DNA of 64,000 bases from Kineosporia babensis (GTDB lineage Bacteria; Actinomycetota; Actinomycetes; Actinomycetales; Kineosporiaceae), in NCBI RefSeq assembly GCF_021129305.1, contig NZ_JAJOMB010000005.1, positions 352,420 through 416,419 of the forward strand. Direction: 5' to 3'. The translations under genes and the position numbers were made by a program. Shown here piece by piece: positions 56,873 through 64,000 of the stretch. Positions within the stretch are counted from its first letter, which is position 1, and every line of letters starts with the position of its first letter. The notes below the pieces were generated by a model. The model searched no databases. It was not told the origin of the DNA and was given only the letters and a program-made list of their open reading frames with translations.

Positions 56873-57451
56873 TCAGCGGCCAGACTTGTTGAGAACAACG
56901 AGGTATCGGCAGGGAGACTCGCCGGGATTCACGAACGTGCAGACGGCCGGCGGGCCCAGCTGAAGACAGTCACCAGCGTCGAGCTCATGCACCTGCTCCC
57001 CCTCAATGAACCGCAAGTGCCCGCTCAGCATCCAGATCTGCTGATCGGCAAGGCGGAAGATCTCAGGCTGATACGTAACCTCAGCACCCGGCGGCAATTC
57101 AGCCTCAACCAGTTCAATCGAGGATGCCGCCGGCGGCGAAACAGCCCGACGAAGGTACCCCTGCTCCGGGTCCTTCCACACCGGCTGATCGGCCCGCCGC
57201 GCAACCCGCTCATGCTGCCCCTCAACCCGAGCAAGCAGACCGGACAGGGTAATACCGAACGCCACAGCCAGTTTCGCCAGCAAGGCAGCGGTCGGCTGCA
57301 CCTCGCCCCGCTCGATCTTGCCGATCATCGCCCGCGACACCCCCGACGACGAGGCCAGGGCTGCCACCGACAGGTCACGCTCGGCGCGGACCGCCTGGAT
57401 CGTCGAGGCCAACGCCAAGGCGAAGGGATCGTCCACCACATCTCCTGCCAC
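56873..57451 (-). CDS. XRE-family regulator with C-terminal cupin domain
   Basis: A 192-residue regulator. The N-terminal helix-turn-helix is at about residues 14-66 (IQAVRAERDLSVAALASSSGVSRAMIGKIERGEVQPTAALLAKLA). The C-terminal about 90 residues are a cupin barrel (LVEAELPPGAEVTYQPEIFRLADQQIWMLSGHLRFIEGEQVHELDAGDCLQLGP). Such proteins bind small ligands through the cupin and control nearby transporter and acetyltransferase genes. It is divergent from an EamA exporter and upstream of the acetyltransferase, a sensible detoxification module. Confidence 0.92.
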   Translation of the reverse strand: MAGDVVDDPFALALASTIQAVRAERDLSVAALASSSGVSRAMIGKIERGEVQPTAALLAKLAVAFGITLSGLLARVEGQHERVARRADQPVWKDPEQGYLRRAVSPPAASSIELVEAELPPGAEVTYQPEIFRLADQQIWMLSGHLRFIEGEQVHELDAGDCLQLGPPAVCTFVNPGESPCRYLVVLNKSGR

Positions 57452-57482
57452 TATGCGAGCTGTTCGTGGTTACTATACGAGC
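57451..57482. promoter_or_regulatory. Direct repeat in the XRE-cupin/EamA intergenic region
   Basis: CTATGCGAGC (57451-57460) and CTATACGAGC (57473-57482) match in 9 of 10 bases, 22 bp apart. A TACTAT box at 57471-57476 lies 7 bases before the EamA ATG, suggesting a leaderless transcript overlapped by a regulator site. Confidence 0.5.
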
Positions 57483-57483
57483 C

Positions 57484-58362
57484 ATGCGAAGCAACGCCAA
57501 AGGATTCCTGGCCTTGGCCCTGGCCATGACGGCCTGGGTCGGCTTCGCCCTGAGCACCCGCGCGATCAGCTTCACCCAACTGGAAGCCCCCGAAGTCGCC
57601 GCGATCCGCTTCCTGGCCCCGACCGTCCTCTTGTTGCCCTGGTGGCGAAAAGCTCTGCAAGAGATCTCCCAGGCCGACCCGAAGGCCTGCCTCGGCATCG
57701 CAGTCGGCGGCGGCCTACCGTTCTTCCTGATCACCGCCTGGGGAGCCGGTCTCTCCAGCGCCGCCCATGTGTCCATCGTGAACCTCGGCGCCGCCCCACT
57801 CCTGATCGCCCTCACATCCCGCCGGTTCGGCCCACAACCAGCGATCATCGCCACCGGCATAGCCGTTCTGGCCCTGGGCACCCCAGGAAGCGGCGCCGGC
57901 GTCCTGATCCTCCTGGCTTCAGCAGCCCTCTGGACGATCTACACCCTGACCCAAGGCAAGGCCCGACTCTCACCCCTGACCACCGTGCTGCTGATGTCGG
58001 CCCCCTGGGCAATTCCAGCACTCCTACTCGCTGACTGGTCCAGCCTGAGCCACGCTCCCGCCACCGAAATCTGGCTCTTCGTCATCGTGCAGGGCATCGC
58101 CAGCGGCATCCTCTCTGCCGTCAGCTACGCAATTGCCCTGCGAGAACTCGGCGCCTGGTTCTGCAGCCTCGCTGGTGCCATCACCCCAGCCATCGTGATG
58201 ACGCTCGCCGCGTTCATTCTCAACGAGATTCCCAGCCCCATGGCCTGTCTCGGCATGGCCATCGTGCTAGCCGGCACACTCCCCCGCCCAAGGAGACGAC
58301 CTGGTCAGGGCACACAGGCGCTGGACAGTTATCCACAGCCGAAAATGTCTGACGAGATGTGA
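57484..58362 (+). CDS. EamA/DMT-family transporter
   Basis: A 292-residue membrane protein with about ten membrane segments in two halves, each of the EamA (drug/metabolite transporter) type: KGFLALALAMTAWVGFALSTRAI and AIRFLAPTVLLLPWWRKAL in the first, GVLILLASAALWTIYTLTQGKA and LAAFILNEIPSPMACLGMAIVLAGTL in the second. It would export an amine, amino acid or similar small compound. ATG 57484 is preferred; it is only 32 bases from the divergent XRE-cupin start, so control by that regulator is likely. Confidence 0.9.
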   Translation: MRSNAKGFLALALAMTAWVGFALSTRAISFTQLEAPEVAAIRFLAPTVLLLPWWRKALQEISQADPKACLGIAVGGGLPFFLITAWGAGLSSAAHVSIVNLGAAPLLIALTSRRFGPQPAIIATGIAVLALGTPGSGAGVLILLASAALWTIYTLTQGKARLSPLTTVLLMSAPWAIPALLLADWSSLSHAPATEIWLFVIVQGIASGILSAVSYAIALRELGAWFCSLAGAITPAIVMTLAAFILNEIPSPMACLGMAIVLAGTLPRPRRRPGQGTQALDSYPQPKMSDEM

Positions 58363-58409
58363 CTTACACTGGATGTACGCGGCAGACGTACTGGGGGGTG
58401 CTGTCACCG

Positions 58410-59912
58410 ATGAGAGACGATGGTGGGCTGGCTTCGTGGCCCGAGGTCGAGTTCAGCGAGTGGTCGGATACCGAGCTCTGCACTGCACTCGAGGCGCTGA
58501 ACTTCGACTGTGCTCCTGAAAAGGTGCTTCTGGGGGCAGCAGTCGCAGCATCACAGCTACTGAACCGCCTTACCGCGATCCAGGCGAAAACGTTGGAACG
58601 TGCGGCCGAGATCGCCGGTGTCGAGTTGACCTTCCCCGGCCACTATCCGGTGGGCGCTGCAGTCGAGGGCATTGACTCCGTCGCGGCCGAGATCGGCCTG
58701 GCTCTGGCCCTGCACAAGCGTGAGGCGGTCTCACTCGTCGGCGACGCCGTTGCTGTTGTTCAGGATCTCCCCCTGCTCTGGCAGCTCGCGCGTCAAGGCA
58801 GACTGCAGTGGAGAATTGCAGTGGTGACCCACGAGCGGATGATCCACGTCATGCAGCCGGGCACCGCGAAGTGGCGCACGGTCGAAGCCGCCCTGGCCGA
58901 CAAGCTCCCGGGCAAGACCTGGGACTCAGCCCGCAGAATCACCCAGCGGGAGATCCACGCCGTCGACCCGAGAGCCACCGAAAAGCGCTACCTTGTAGAG
59001 CAGAAAGACTGCTACGTGCGTGCGTTCCCACTACCCGACGGCATGGGCGGCCTGAACGTCAAGATGCGTGCCGACGACATCAGGCAGATCACCGCCGCCC
59101 TCGACGCTCTGGCCGACGCCCAGCGAGACCGTGCCCGCCGCGCCGGCACCCCAGACCCACGAAGCCACCAGCAACGCCGCGCCGACATACTGCGTCGGCT
59201 CGTCCTGAACGCAGACCCAGCCACCCTGCCCATGCAGCAAGGCCGCAGGCCCCACGTCCACCTCACCATCGGTCTAGAGACCGCGCTCCACCTCGACGAC
59301 CACCTCACCGAACTGCACGCGCACGGCTTGGTACCTGCCTCGCTCGGCCGCGATCTACTGCGGCAAGCAGCCAAGATAACTCTCGTCCTGCGCGAGGGAA
59401 GGCAACCACTCACCCATGGTCCGGGCGACCAGGCCAACTGCACCGAGACGTCCACTCGTTACAAGCCCCGCCAGACCGTGCTGGATCAGGTCCTCGGTCG
59501 CTTCCCGCAGTGTGTCCACCCAGGGTGCACGCTCGACGCCGCCCGTTGCGACGTTGACCACGCCATTCCTTTCGCCAAGGGTGGAAAGTCCTGCCCCTGC
59601 AACTTGATTCCGCTCTGCCGCACGCATCACCGGCTCAAGACCAACGGCGGCTGGTCACTTCGCCTCACCCGGTCCGACGAGCCCTACCCCGTCGGCAGCA
59701 TTGAGTTCCGTAGTCGGCTGGGGCAGCGTCACATCGAACCACCGCCGGATTCTGCCGGACTCACCGATCAGAAGGGGTCCGCCGAGGACGAGGCCGACGC
59801 TGTAACCAGGGCCCGACTGCGTGATGAAGCCTGGGACAAAGAGCTGCGACGGGTTGATCCTCCGCCGCAATCGGCGCCGGCCGAGGCTCCGTGGGGTGAG
59901 CCGCCCTTCTGA
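58410..59912 (+). CDS. DUF222/HNH endonuclease protein (13E12-type family)
   Basis: A 500-residue protein. The N-terminal about 300 residues are the helical DUF222 domain (LLNRLTAIQAKTLERAAEIAG, then GLALALHKREAVSLVGDAVAVVQDLPLLWQLARQGRLQW), and the C-terminus is an HNH nuclease: CVHPGCTLDAARCDVDHAIPFAKGG followed by CPCNLIPLCRTHHRLKTNGGW. The HNH His, Asn and His and zinc-binding Cys residues are present. Actinomycete genomes often carry several copies and the family has been associated with mobile elements (REP13E12). ATG 58410 has GGGGGG about 10 bases upstream. Confidence 0.92.
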   Translation: MRDDGGLASWPEVEFSEWSDTELCTALEALNFDCAPEKVLLGAAVAASQLLNRLTAIQAKTLERAAEIAGVELTFPGHYPVGAAVEGIDSVAAEIGLALALHKREAVSLVGDAVAVVQDLPLLWQLARQGRLQWRIAVVTHERMIHVMQPGTAKWRTVEAALADKLPGKTWDSARRITQREIHAVDPRATEKRYLVEQKDCYVRAFPLPDGMGGLNVKMRADDIRQITAALDALADAQRDRARRAGTPDPRSHQQRRADILRRLVLNADPATLPMQQGRRPHVHLTIGLETALHLDDHLTELHAHGLVPASLGRDLLRQAAKITLVLREGRQPLTHGPGDQANCTETSTRYKPRQTVLDQVLGRFPQCVHPGCTLDAARCDVDHAIPFAKGGKSCPCNLIPLCRTHHRLKTNGGWSLRLTRSDEPYPVGSIEFRSRLGQRHIEPPPDSAGLTDQKGSAEDEADAVTRARLRDEAWDKELRRVDPPPQSAPAEAPWGEPPF

Positions 59913-59920
59913 CGACGTAG

Positions 59921-60745
59921 CTAGACCTGATCAACCGTGAACGTGCGCACACCAGTCAGTTCGACGACGGGCTTCCAGTACTTCACGAAGCGCTTTTTAG
60001 CGGCCTGGGCCTGCACGGACGCGTCGGCTCCGGCTTGGTAGTCGCTGTCCTGGTAGGCGGTTGCACTCTCCCAGCAGTTCCAGTAGCCGTTGTCCGCCCA
60101 ACGCACGTACGACTGGTCGGCGCGTAGGGACTCGCTCTGCGCGTCCTTGAGCGCAGTGACGATCTTCTTCCCGTCCGGGAGGGCACCGGCTTCTGCGTCT
60201 ACCAACTGGCTGAGAACGGCCGCCCGGATGCCCACGGCCTCCCGTAGGAGCGCTGCGCCCCGCACTGTGTCCTCGCACGAGGAGACCAACTGAACGCCCT
60301 CGCGTACTTTGCCGCGTGCCTTCTCACTCTGCTTGATCACCTTGACCAGGGACTTCGCCTGTTTCTTCTGCTGCGCGAGCTTCTTGGCAGCGGCCTCTTC
60401 GGCGGCGGCTTCCGGATCTTCGGTGGGCATCGTGGCGCTGGGTTCCACGGGCGGCGAAGACGCACTCGCGCTCGACCGAGAGCTCGACCGCGGACTCGAA
60501 GCTGCCGGCGCGACGGACTCGTCATCACGGCCCAGGCCGATGACGGCGATGGCTCCGACGACGACCACCGTGACCGCAGCTGCCACCAGGCCGATCACCC
60601 GGCCGGCGTGGTGATCCCCGGATGCATGAGCCTCTACTGCCGGCGAGTGAGCCTGGGCTGTGTCGAAGCGGGCACCGCAAGCCGTGCAGAAGGGCTCGTC
60701 GTCGACCCGGGCGCTGCCGCACTCGATGCAGAATCTCTCGGCCAT
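59921..60745 (-). CDS. Zinc-ribbon membrane protein, second gene of a coupled pair
   Basis: A 274-residue protein. The N-terminal zinc ribbon has two C-x-x-C pairs (FCIECGSARVDDEPFCTACG). A membrane segment follows (VIGLVAAAVTVVVVGAIAVIGL), then a Ser/Pro-rich linker, a charged coiled-coil-like stretch (AAAEEAAAKKLAQQKKQAKSLVKVIKQSEKARGK) and an extracytoplasmic domain with conserved-looking Cys, Trp and Tyr residues (SYVRWADNGYWNCWESATAYQ). Its start overlaps the stop of the upstream paralogue-like gene. Function unknown. Confidence 0.75.
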   Translation of the reverse strand: MAERFCIECGSARVDDEPFCTACGARFDTAQAHSPAVEAHASGDHHAGRVIGLVAAAVTVVVVGAIAVIGLGRDDESVAPAASSPRSSSRSSASASSPPVEPSATMPTEDPEAAAEEAAAKKLAQQKKQAKSLVKVIKQSEKARGKVREGVQLVSSCEDTVRGAALLREAVGIRAAVLSQLVDAEAGALPDGKKIVTALKDAQSESLRADQSYVRWADNGYWNCWESATAYQDSDYQAGADASVQAQAAKKRFVKYWKPVVELTGVRTFTVDQV

Positions 60746-61695
60746 CAGATGCTCATGCTGTGGTCGGCCTTGTCCAGGTCGCGCCCACCGGGCAGGTCGT
60801 ACGTACCCACCGCGATCTTGGCGTCTTTCAGCACCTGGACCAGGGTGGCGTTCATCTGCTTGATCGACGGCAGAGCATCGTTGCCGTTGAGGGCTTTCAG
60901 CTTCGTCTTGTCGACGTACCCAGCTCCCTCACCCTCGTCATAAATCTGGACTGCCTCGTTGAGGATGGTCGCGTTCTCCTTCGCATCCTCGCCCAGCGTC
61001 TCGGCCGCACTCTGCAGTTGGGCGTAGGCCGTGGCCATGTCGCCTTCCGCCTGAACACCGACCAACTCCGCCTTCAAGGCGTTCATCGACTTCGACACGG
61101 CTTCGAGTTGCTTCACCTCGTCACTGATGTCCGGGGCATCAGGCATGTCGGCGTAGTCGGGATTCGGGCAACTGACGTAGCTGTACTGGGCGCACTCGGC
61201 GTAGGCCGGCGCGTAAGCAGCCCGGATCCGCTCGTTCTCGGCCTCCACGTCCGCGACCTTCTTGTTGTAGGCCGTGGTTGCCGCAGTGGCCCGCTTCATG
61301 GCGGGCAGGAACTGGCGTTCCGCGGCGAAGAAGACATCTCGGTGGGACATCAGGTTCTCGAAGTCTGCGCGGACCGCCTCCTGCTGCTTGGCAAGATCCG
61401 CCGCTGCTGCCGCTTCGCGCTGTGCCTTGAGTTCCGCCTCGCTCGGTCCGCGATCAAACACGCCGGCAACGGCCAGACCGCCCGAGACCAGGCCGACCAC
61501 CAGGATCACGCTCAACGCCCCGAACAAGACCCGTTTCCGACCTCCCGGTGTCGGCGTCTGGACGATCGACTCTTCCTGGGGCGCTGATCTAGGGCTCGGC
61601 ACTGCTCTGAGGTTGGCACCGCAATTACCGCAGAAGGCAGAATTCGTCGGCAGCGCTTCTGAACACGAAGGGCAGGTGAGGGTGCGAACGCTCAT
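60745..61695 (-). CDS. Zinc-ribbon membrane protein with coiled coil, first gene of the pair
   Basis: A 316-residue protein with the same layout as the downstream gene: a zinc ribbon (CPSCSEALPTNSAFCGNCG), a linker, a membrane segment (VLFGALSVILVVGLVSGGLAVAGVF) and a long helical extracytoplasmic domain (AELKAQREAAAAADLAKQQEAVRADFENLMS, then EVKQLEAVSKSMNALKAELVGVQAEGD). Two Cys (YAECAQYSYVSCPNPD) may form a disulfide. It overlaps the second gene by one base. The pair looks like a duplicated or cooperating membrane-sensor or scaffold set. Confidence 0.75.
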   Translation of the reverse strand: MSVRTLTCPSCSEALPTNSAFCGNCGANLRAVPSPRSAPQEESIVQTPTPGGRKRVLFGALSVILVVGLVSGGLAVAGVFDRGPSEAELKAQREAAAAADLAKQQEAVRADFENLMSHRDVFFAAERQFLPAMKRATAATTAYNKKVADVEAENERIRAAYAPAYAECAQYSYVSCPNPDYADMPDAPDISDEVKQLEAVSKSMNALKAELVGVQAEGDMATAYAQLQSAAETLGEDAKENATILNEAVQIYDEGEGAGYVDKTKLKALNGNDALPSIKQMNATLVQVLKDAKIAVGTYDLPGGRDLDKADHSMSI

Positions 61696-61906
61696 GGAGT
61701 CCCCGGATCTGGAAGACGGCTCTGGTCGGAACTACCGTCGGCACCGGGGCAGAGGTGATCAGGACGCGCCGGGGTTCGCAGCCTTTGCCGCAACGGTGGC
61801 TACGGTCTGCTTCGAGGTTGCGCGACCGGCTCTGACGAAGAGGACTTTTCAGAAGCCGCGAGGCTGGCCCGGCGGGGTCGGCAGGCACAGGGGGTTACGG
61901 TTCATC

Positions 61907-63154
61907 TCAGTCCTCGGAACCCCCACGCCACTTGCGCACCCGCCCAGCAAGCCCGCTGGAGACCTTGCCCGCAACAGCCCCAGCCTGCCCAATAGCTTCG
62001 CCCCCGAACCCGCGAACCGCCTCGACCCCCTGCCCGCCCACCACAAGCGCCTTGTCCATCGCCTCCGACGCAGCATCTGTCCAGGCTCGCGTCGCCGCGT
62101 CCTCGTGACCGGACTCAATCCCCAGCCCAACGTAGAACTCGTGGACCCCGGCCGAGATCTGGTTCCCGGCCCGCACGATGGCCGGCGACTGCATCGGATT
62201 GAGCAGCACGTTCTCATTGGCCCGGCCGACCGCGTCGCCCATCCTGGCCAGCAACCGCTCAGTGCTCTGCGCGATCACCTGCAATCGCTTCGCCCGAGCA
62301 GCCTTCAGCCCCTGCCGGTGAGCGTCCAGTTCTTCCGGCGCATCGTCCAGCACCCGGTCGAGCTCGAGCAGGGCGAACGCATCGAGCAGCTGAAAACAAC
62401 GGGCCAGGGCGACAAGCCAATCCCGAACCTCGACCGCGGCCGGGCCGACGGTCCCCGCGAGCTCGGCCATACTGCCCTCGCTCTCAAGCTTCCGGGCAAG
62501 CCGGTCCAGCCGCAGGACGATGTCCGCCTGCACCTCGCCGAGCGTCGTCGAAACCGTCTGTACCTTCGACCAGCTGACCGGATCGACCCGGCCGCGTGCT
62601 TCCCAGAGGATCATCGCCTCGTCGATCGCGAACCCGGACCCGACGATGCGGCCGAGTACAGCGTCCTTCTGCGCATTCAGCACCTCGTCGAGCTTGGCGT
62701 CGATCCGTTCCAGATACTCGGTGATCTCGGCCATGCTCTGCTGCATGGCCACCTGGGCCATGATGCCCGCGGCGCCGGCCAGGACTGCGGGGTTGGCCAG
62801 GAGCGCCGGTGCCGAACCCGGCCCCTGCGAGAATTCGACGATCTTCCGTATCTGGCCAGACTGCCCGTTGACCACGCCCGTAGGCAGGTTGCGTCCAGCG
62901 CTCTCGCGCAGCCCGTACTTGCGCGCGAAGTCCGCAGAGTCCTGGGTCATCTTCACCCAACGACCAGAGTTCTCGGCAATCACCGCTCCGGCCTGAGCCG
63001 CCACCGACCCGACGTGGGCCAAGCTCTTCAGCCGATGCAGCCCGAGGTCCCGTGACTCCAGCTGCTCCGAGGCCAAGAAGCGCTCGACGTCCGCCGGACG
63101 CCCGATCACCGCCAGCCCGTCACCGTCGCTGATCAGCTGAATCTCGTGGTCCAT
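61907..63154 (-). CDS. Large helical protein of unknown family
   Basis: A 415-residue protein starting at ATG 63154 with GGGAG 6 bases upstream. The N-terminal about 60 residues (DHEIQLISDGDGLAVIGRPADVERFLASEQL) look like a small domain; the middle has a weakly hydrophobic segment (APALLANPAVLAGAAGIMAQVAM) followed by a helical part (AEITEYLERIDAKLDEVLNAQKDAVLGRIVGSGFAIDEAMILWE) and a C-terminal glycine/alanine-rich region with a basic end. The pattern hints at a membrane-associated helical bundle. I do not recognise a family. It is 212 bases upstream of the zinc-ribbon pair on the same strand and may belong with it. Confidence 0.72.
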   Translation of the reverse strand: MDHEIQLISDGDGLAVIGRPADVERFLASEQLESRDLGLHRLKSLAHVGSVAAQAGAVIAENSGRWVKMTQDSADFARKYGLRESAGRNLPTGVVNGQSGQIRKIVEFSQGPGSAPALLANPAVLAGAAGIMAQVAMQQSMAEITEYLERIDAKLDEVLNAQKDAVLGRIVGSGFAIDEAMILWEARGRVDPVSWSKVQTVSTTLGEVQADIVLRLDRLARKLESEGSMAELAGTVGPAAVEVRDWLVALARCFQLLDAFALLELDRVLDDAPEELDAHRQGLKAARAKRLQVIAQSTERLLARMGDAVGRANENVLLNPMQSPAIVRAGNQISAGVHEFYVGLGIESGHEDAATRAWTDAASEAMDKALVVGGQGVEAVRGFGGEAIGQAGAVAGKVSSGLAGRVRKWRGGSED

Positions 63155-64000
63155 CGCCCGCTCCCGAATGACGTGTGGCCAGTAGAGGGTCGTCCGCAGA
63201 TCCATCGGCAGCACCCTGGCCGGATCCAGGCACTTATCGCAAGCCGCCCTCGCCGCCCAAGAATACGAGCGAACCCTTTGCCCGAAGCCCTTGGGAGCGC
63301 CACCTACAAGATCAAATGGTGGACGATTTCAGGCGCCCTCGACGCTCGGCCTCCTGAAGCGGATTCCTGCCGAATACGACGGCAGGAATCCGCTCTGAAG
63401 CAAGTCCCACAACTCGGATCAGATATTGCGGCTCAGCTGCAGCAACGCGGCCAGCGGCTGAAGGGGCAAACAGCTTCGGTCAGACAGCGTTGACGCTTGT
63501 GACGCCACCGACTGCAGTGACGCCTGGTCGCCACATCCCGAGACCGGGCGAACGCCCAGCCCTGGACTCACTGCGCACCAGGTTCCGCCCAGGTCAAGAA
63601 CGAGTTCGAGAAGTCCGGCGTGGTCCAGGAGAAGGGCGTCAAGCAGCTTGAGACGGCTCACAAGGCCGCCAGCACCGCCGATGTCCGCCACCAGGCGACA
63701 ATCCCAAGCTAAGTGCGATGGAGAACTCTCCGCTGGAGGAACCGCTGGAACCGGTGCCAGTAACGGCCGACGGCGACGAGAGGGTCCCGACCAGAGACTC
63801 GAGCCCCTGGTCAGCCCTCATTCTTTGACATCAGTCGCGAATGTCGTGCCTCCGGGTGCTGCTGACCGTCTGCAGGGCTTGCGGAGTCCAGCCATGCGCA
63901 TCTGGCAACTTTTCGGACAATATTCTTTAACTTGAGGGTCAGCTGAACCCTTCAAGGATCAAGATCGAAGCGCATGACCCAATCCCTGGACGGTCATGGT
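63155..64000. other. Terminal region without a confident gene
   Basis: Apart from a hairpin at 63358-63394 I see no complete gene. A plus-strand stretch ending at TAA near 63712 reads EFEKSGVVQEKGVKQLETAHK and ADVRHQATIPS with coding-like composition but has no start. A 36-codon acidic frame (MENSPLEEPLEPVPVTADG) runs 63718-63828. Both may be fragments. Confidence 0.3.
63358..63394. terminator. 15-bp hairpin upstream of the 415-residue gene
   Basis: AGCGGATTCCTGCCG at 63358-63372 pairs perfectly with 63380-63394 around a 7-base loop. It may terminate a transcript entering from either side. No U-tract follows. Confidence 0.6.

Noticed and set aside
58410..59912. Group II intron or insertion sequence around the HNH gene
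   Set aside because: No reverse transcriptase, transposase or terminal inverted repeats are seen next to it.
1..64000. tRNA, rRNA or CRISPR arrays
   Set aside because: No T-loop-type sequences with acceptor pairing, rRNA-like stretches or regularly spaced repeats were noticed in the intergenic regions.

Overview
The window is chromosomal DNA from a high-GC Gram-positive actinomycete. The evidence is strong G/C third-position codon bias, many GTG starts and one likely TTG start, actinobacterial families (XRE/DUF5753 with DUF397, DUF222-HNH '13E12-type' nuclease, DUF1996, RecQ with a phosphoribosyltransferase tail) and intrinsic terminators without clear U-tracts. The genus cannot be fixed from sequence alone. 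I saw no rRNA, tRNA, CRISPR array, complete insertion sequence or prophage.

Layout. 0-6.7 kb: a truncated membrane protein, RecQ, a hypothetical gene, an XRE/DUF397 pair, peptide deformylase, a LigD-type phosphoesterase fused to an HVA1 domain, and an S4 protein. 6.8-18.3 kb: a membrane GGDEF-EAL protein, then a long minus-strand run (SprT-like protease, GH26, GH15-like, SDR, SulP, flippase, DedA, GNAT). 18.4-25.8 kb: a GntR-ABC exporter operon, an orphan MazF/PemK-like gene, a divergent MFS/TetR pair, a PLP dehydratase and an acyltransferase. 26-31.3 kb: a sugar/polyol set (DHDPS-family lyase, Rossmann protein, xylulokinase, polyol dehydrogenase). 31.5-34.6 kb: an AAA ATPase coupled to a membrane LRR/helical-repeat protein. 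34.6-44.8 kb: mixed single genes (PRTase, AbiEi/DUF559 protein bracketed by related hairpins, methyltransferase/MarR, patatin, ROK, DUF1996, GNAT, BP74-like, nucleotidyltransferase).

44.9-50.8 kb is a six-gene minus-strand operon: HAD phosphatase, two sugar-ABC permeases with a lipoprotein binding protein between them, a beta-CASP-like metallo-hydrolase and an RpiR/MurR regulator. It looks like uptake and processing of a phosphorylated or phosphodiester substrate under RpiR control, bracketed by copies of a 13-bp motif. 51.3-56.3 kb is an accessory stretch of poorly characterised, mainly membrane proteins, including two clear paralogues around a third membrane protein and a possible decayed gene. 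56.3-59.9 kb holds an XRE-cupin/acetyltransferase operon divergent from an EamA exporter, then the HNH nuclease. 59.9-63.2 kb holds two coupled zinc-ribbon membrane proteins and a 415-residue protein of unknown family. The last 850 bases show no confident gene.

The best candidates for undescribed biology are the AAA/LRR-membrane pair, the beta-CASP enzyme inside the sugar operon, the interleaved membrane paralogues, and the zinc-ribbon cluster. Several well-formed dyads (upstream of the MFS/TetR pair, the MazF-like gene, the methyltransferase and the DUF1996 gene) are concrete regulatory predictions.
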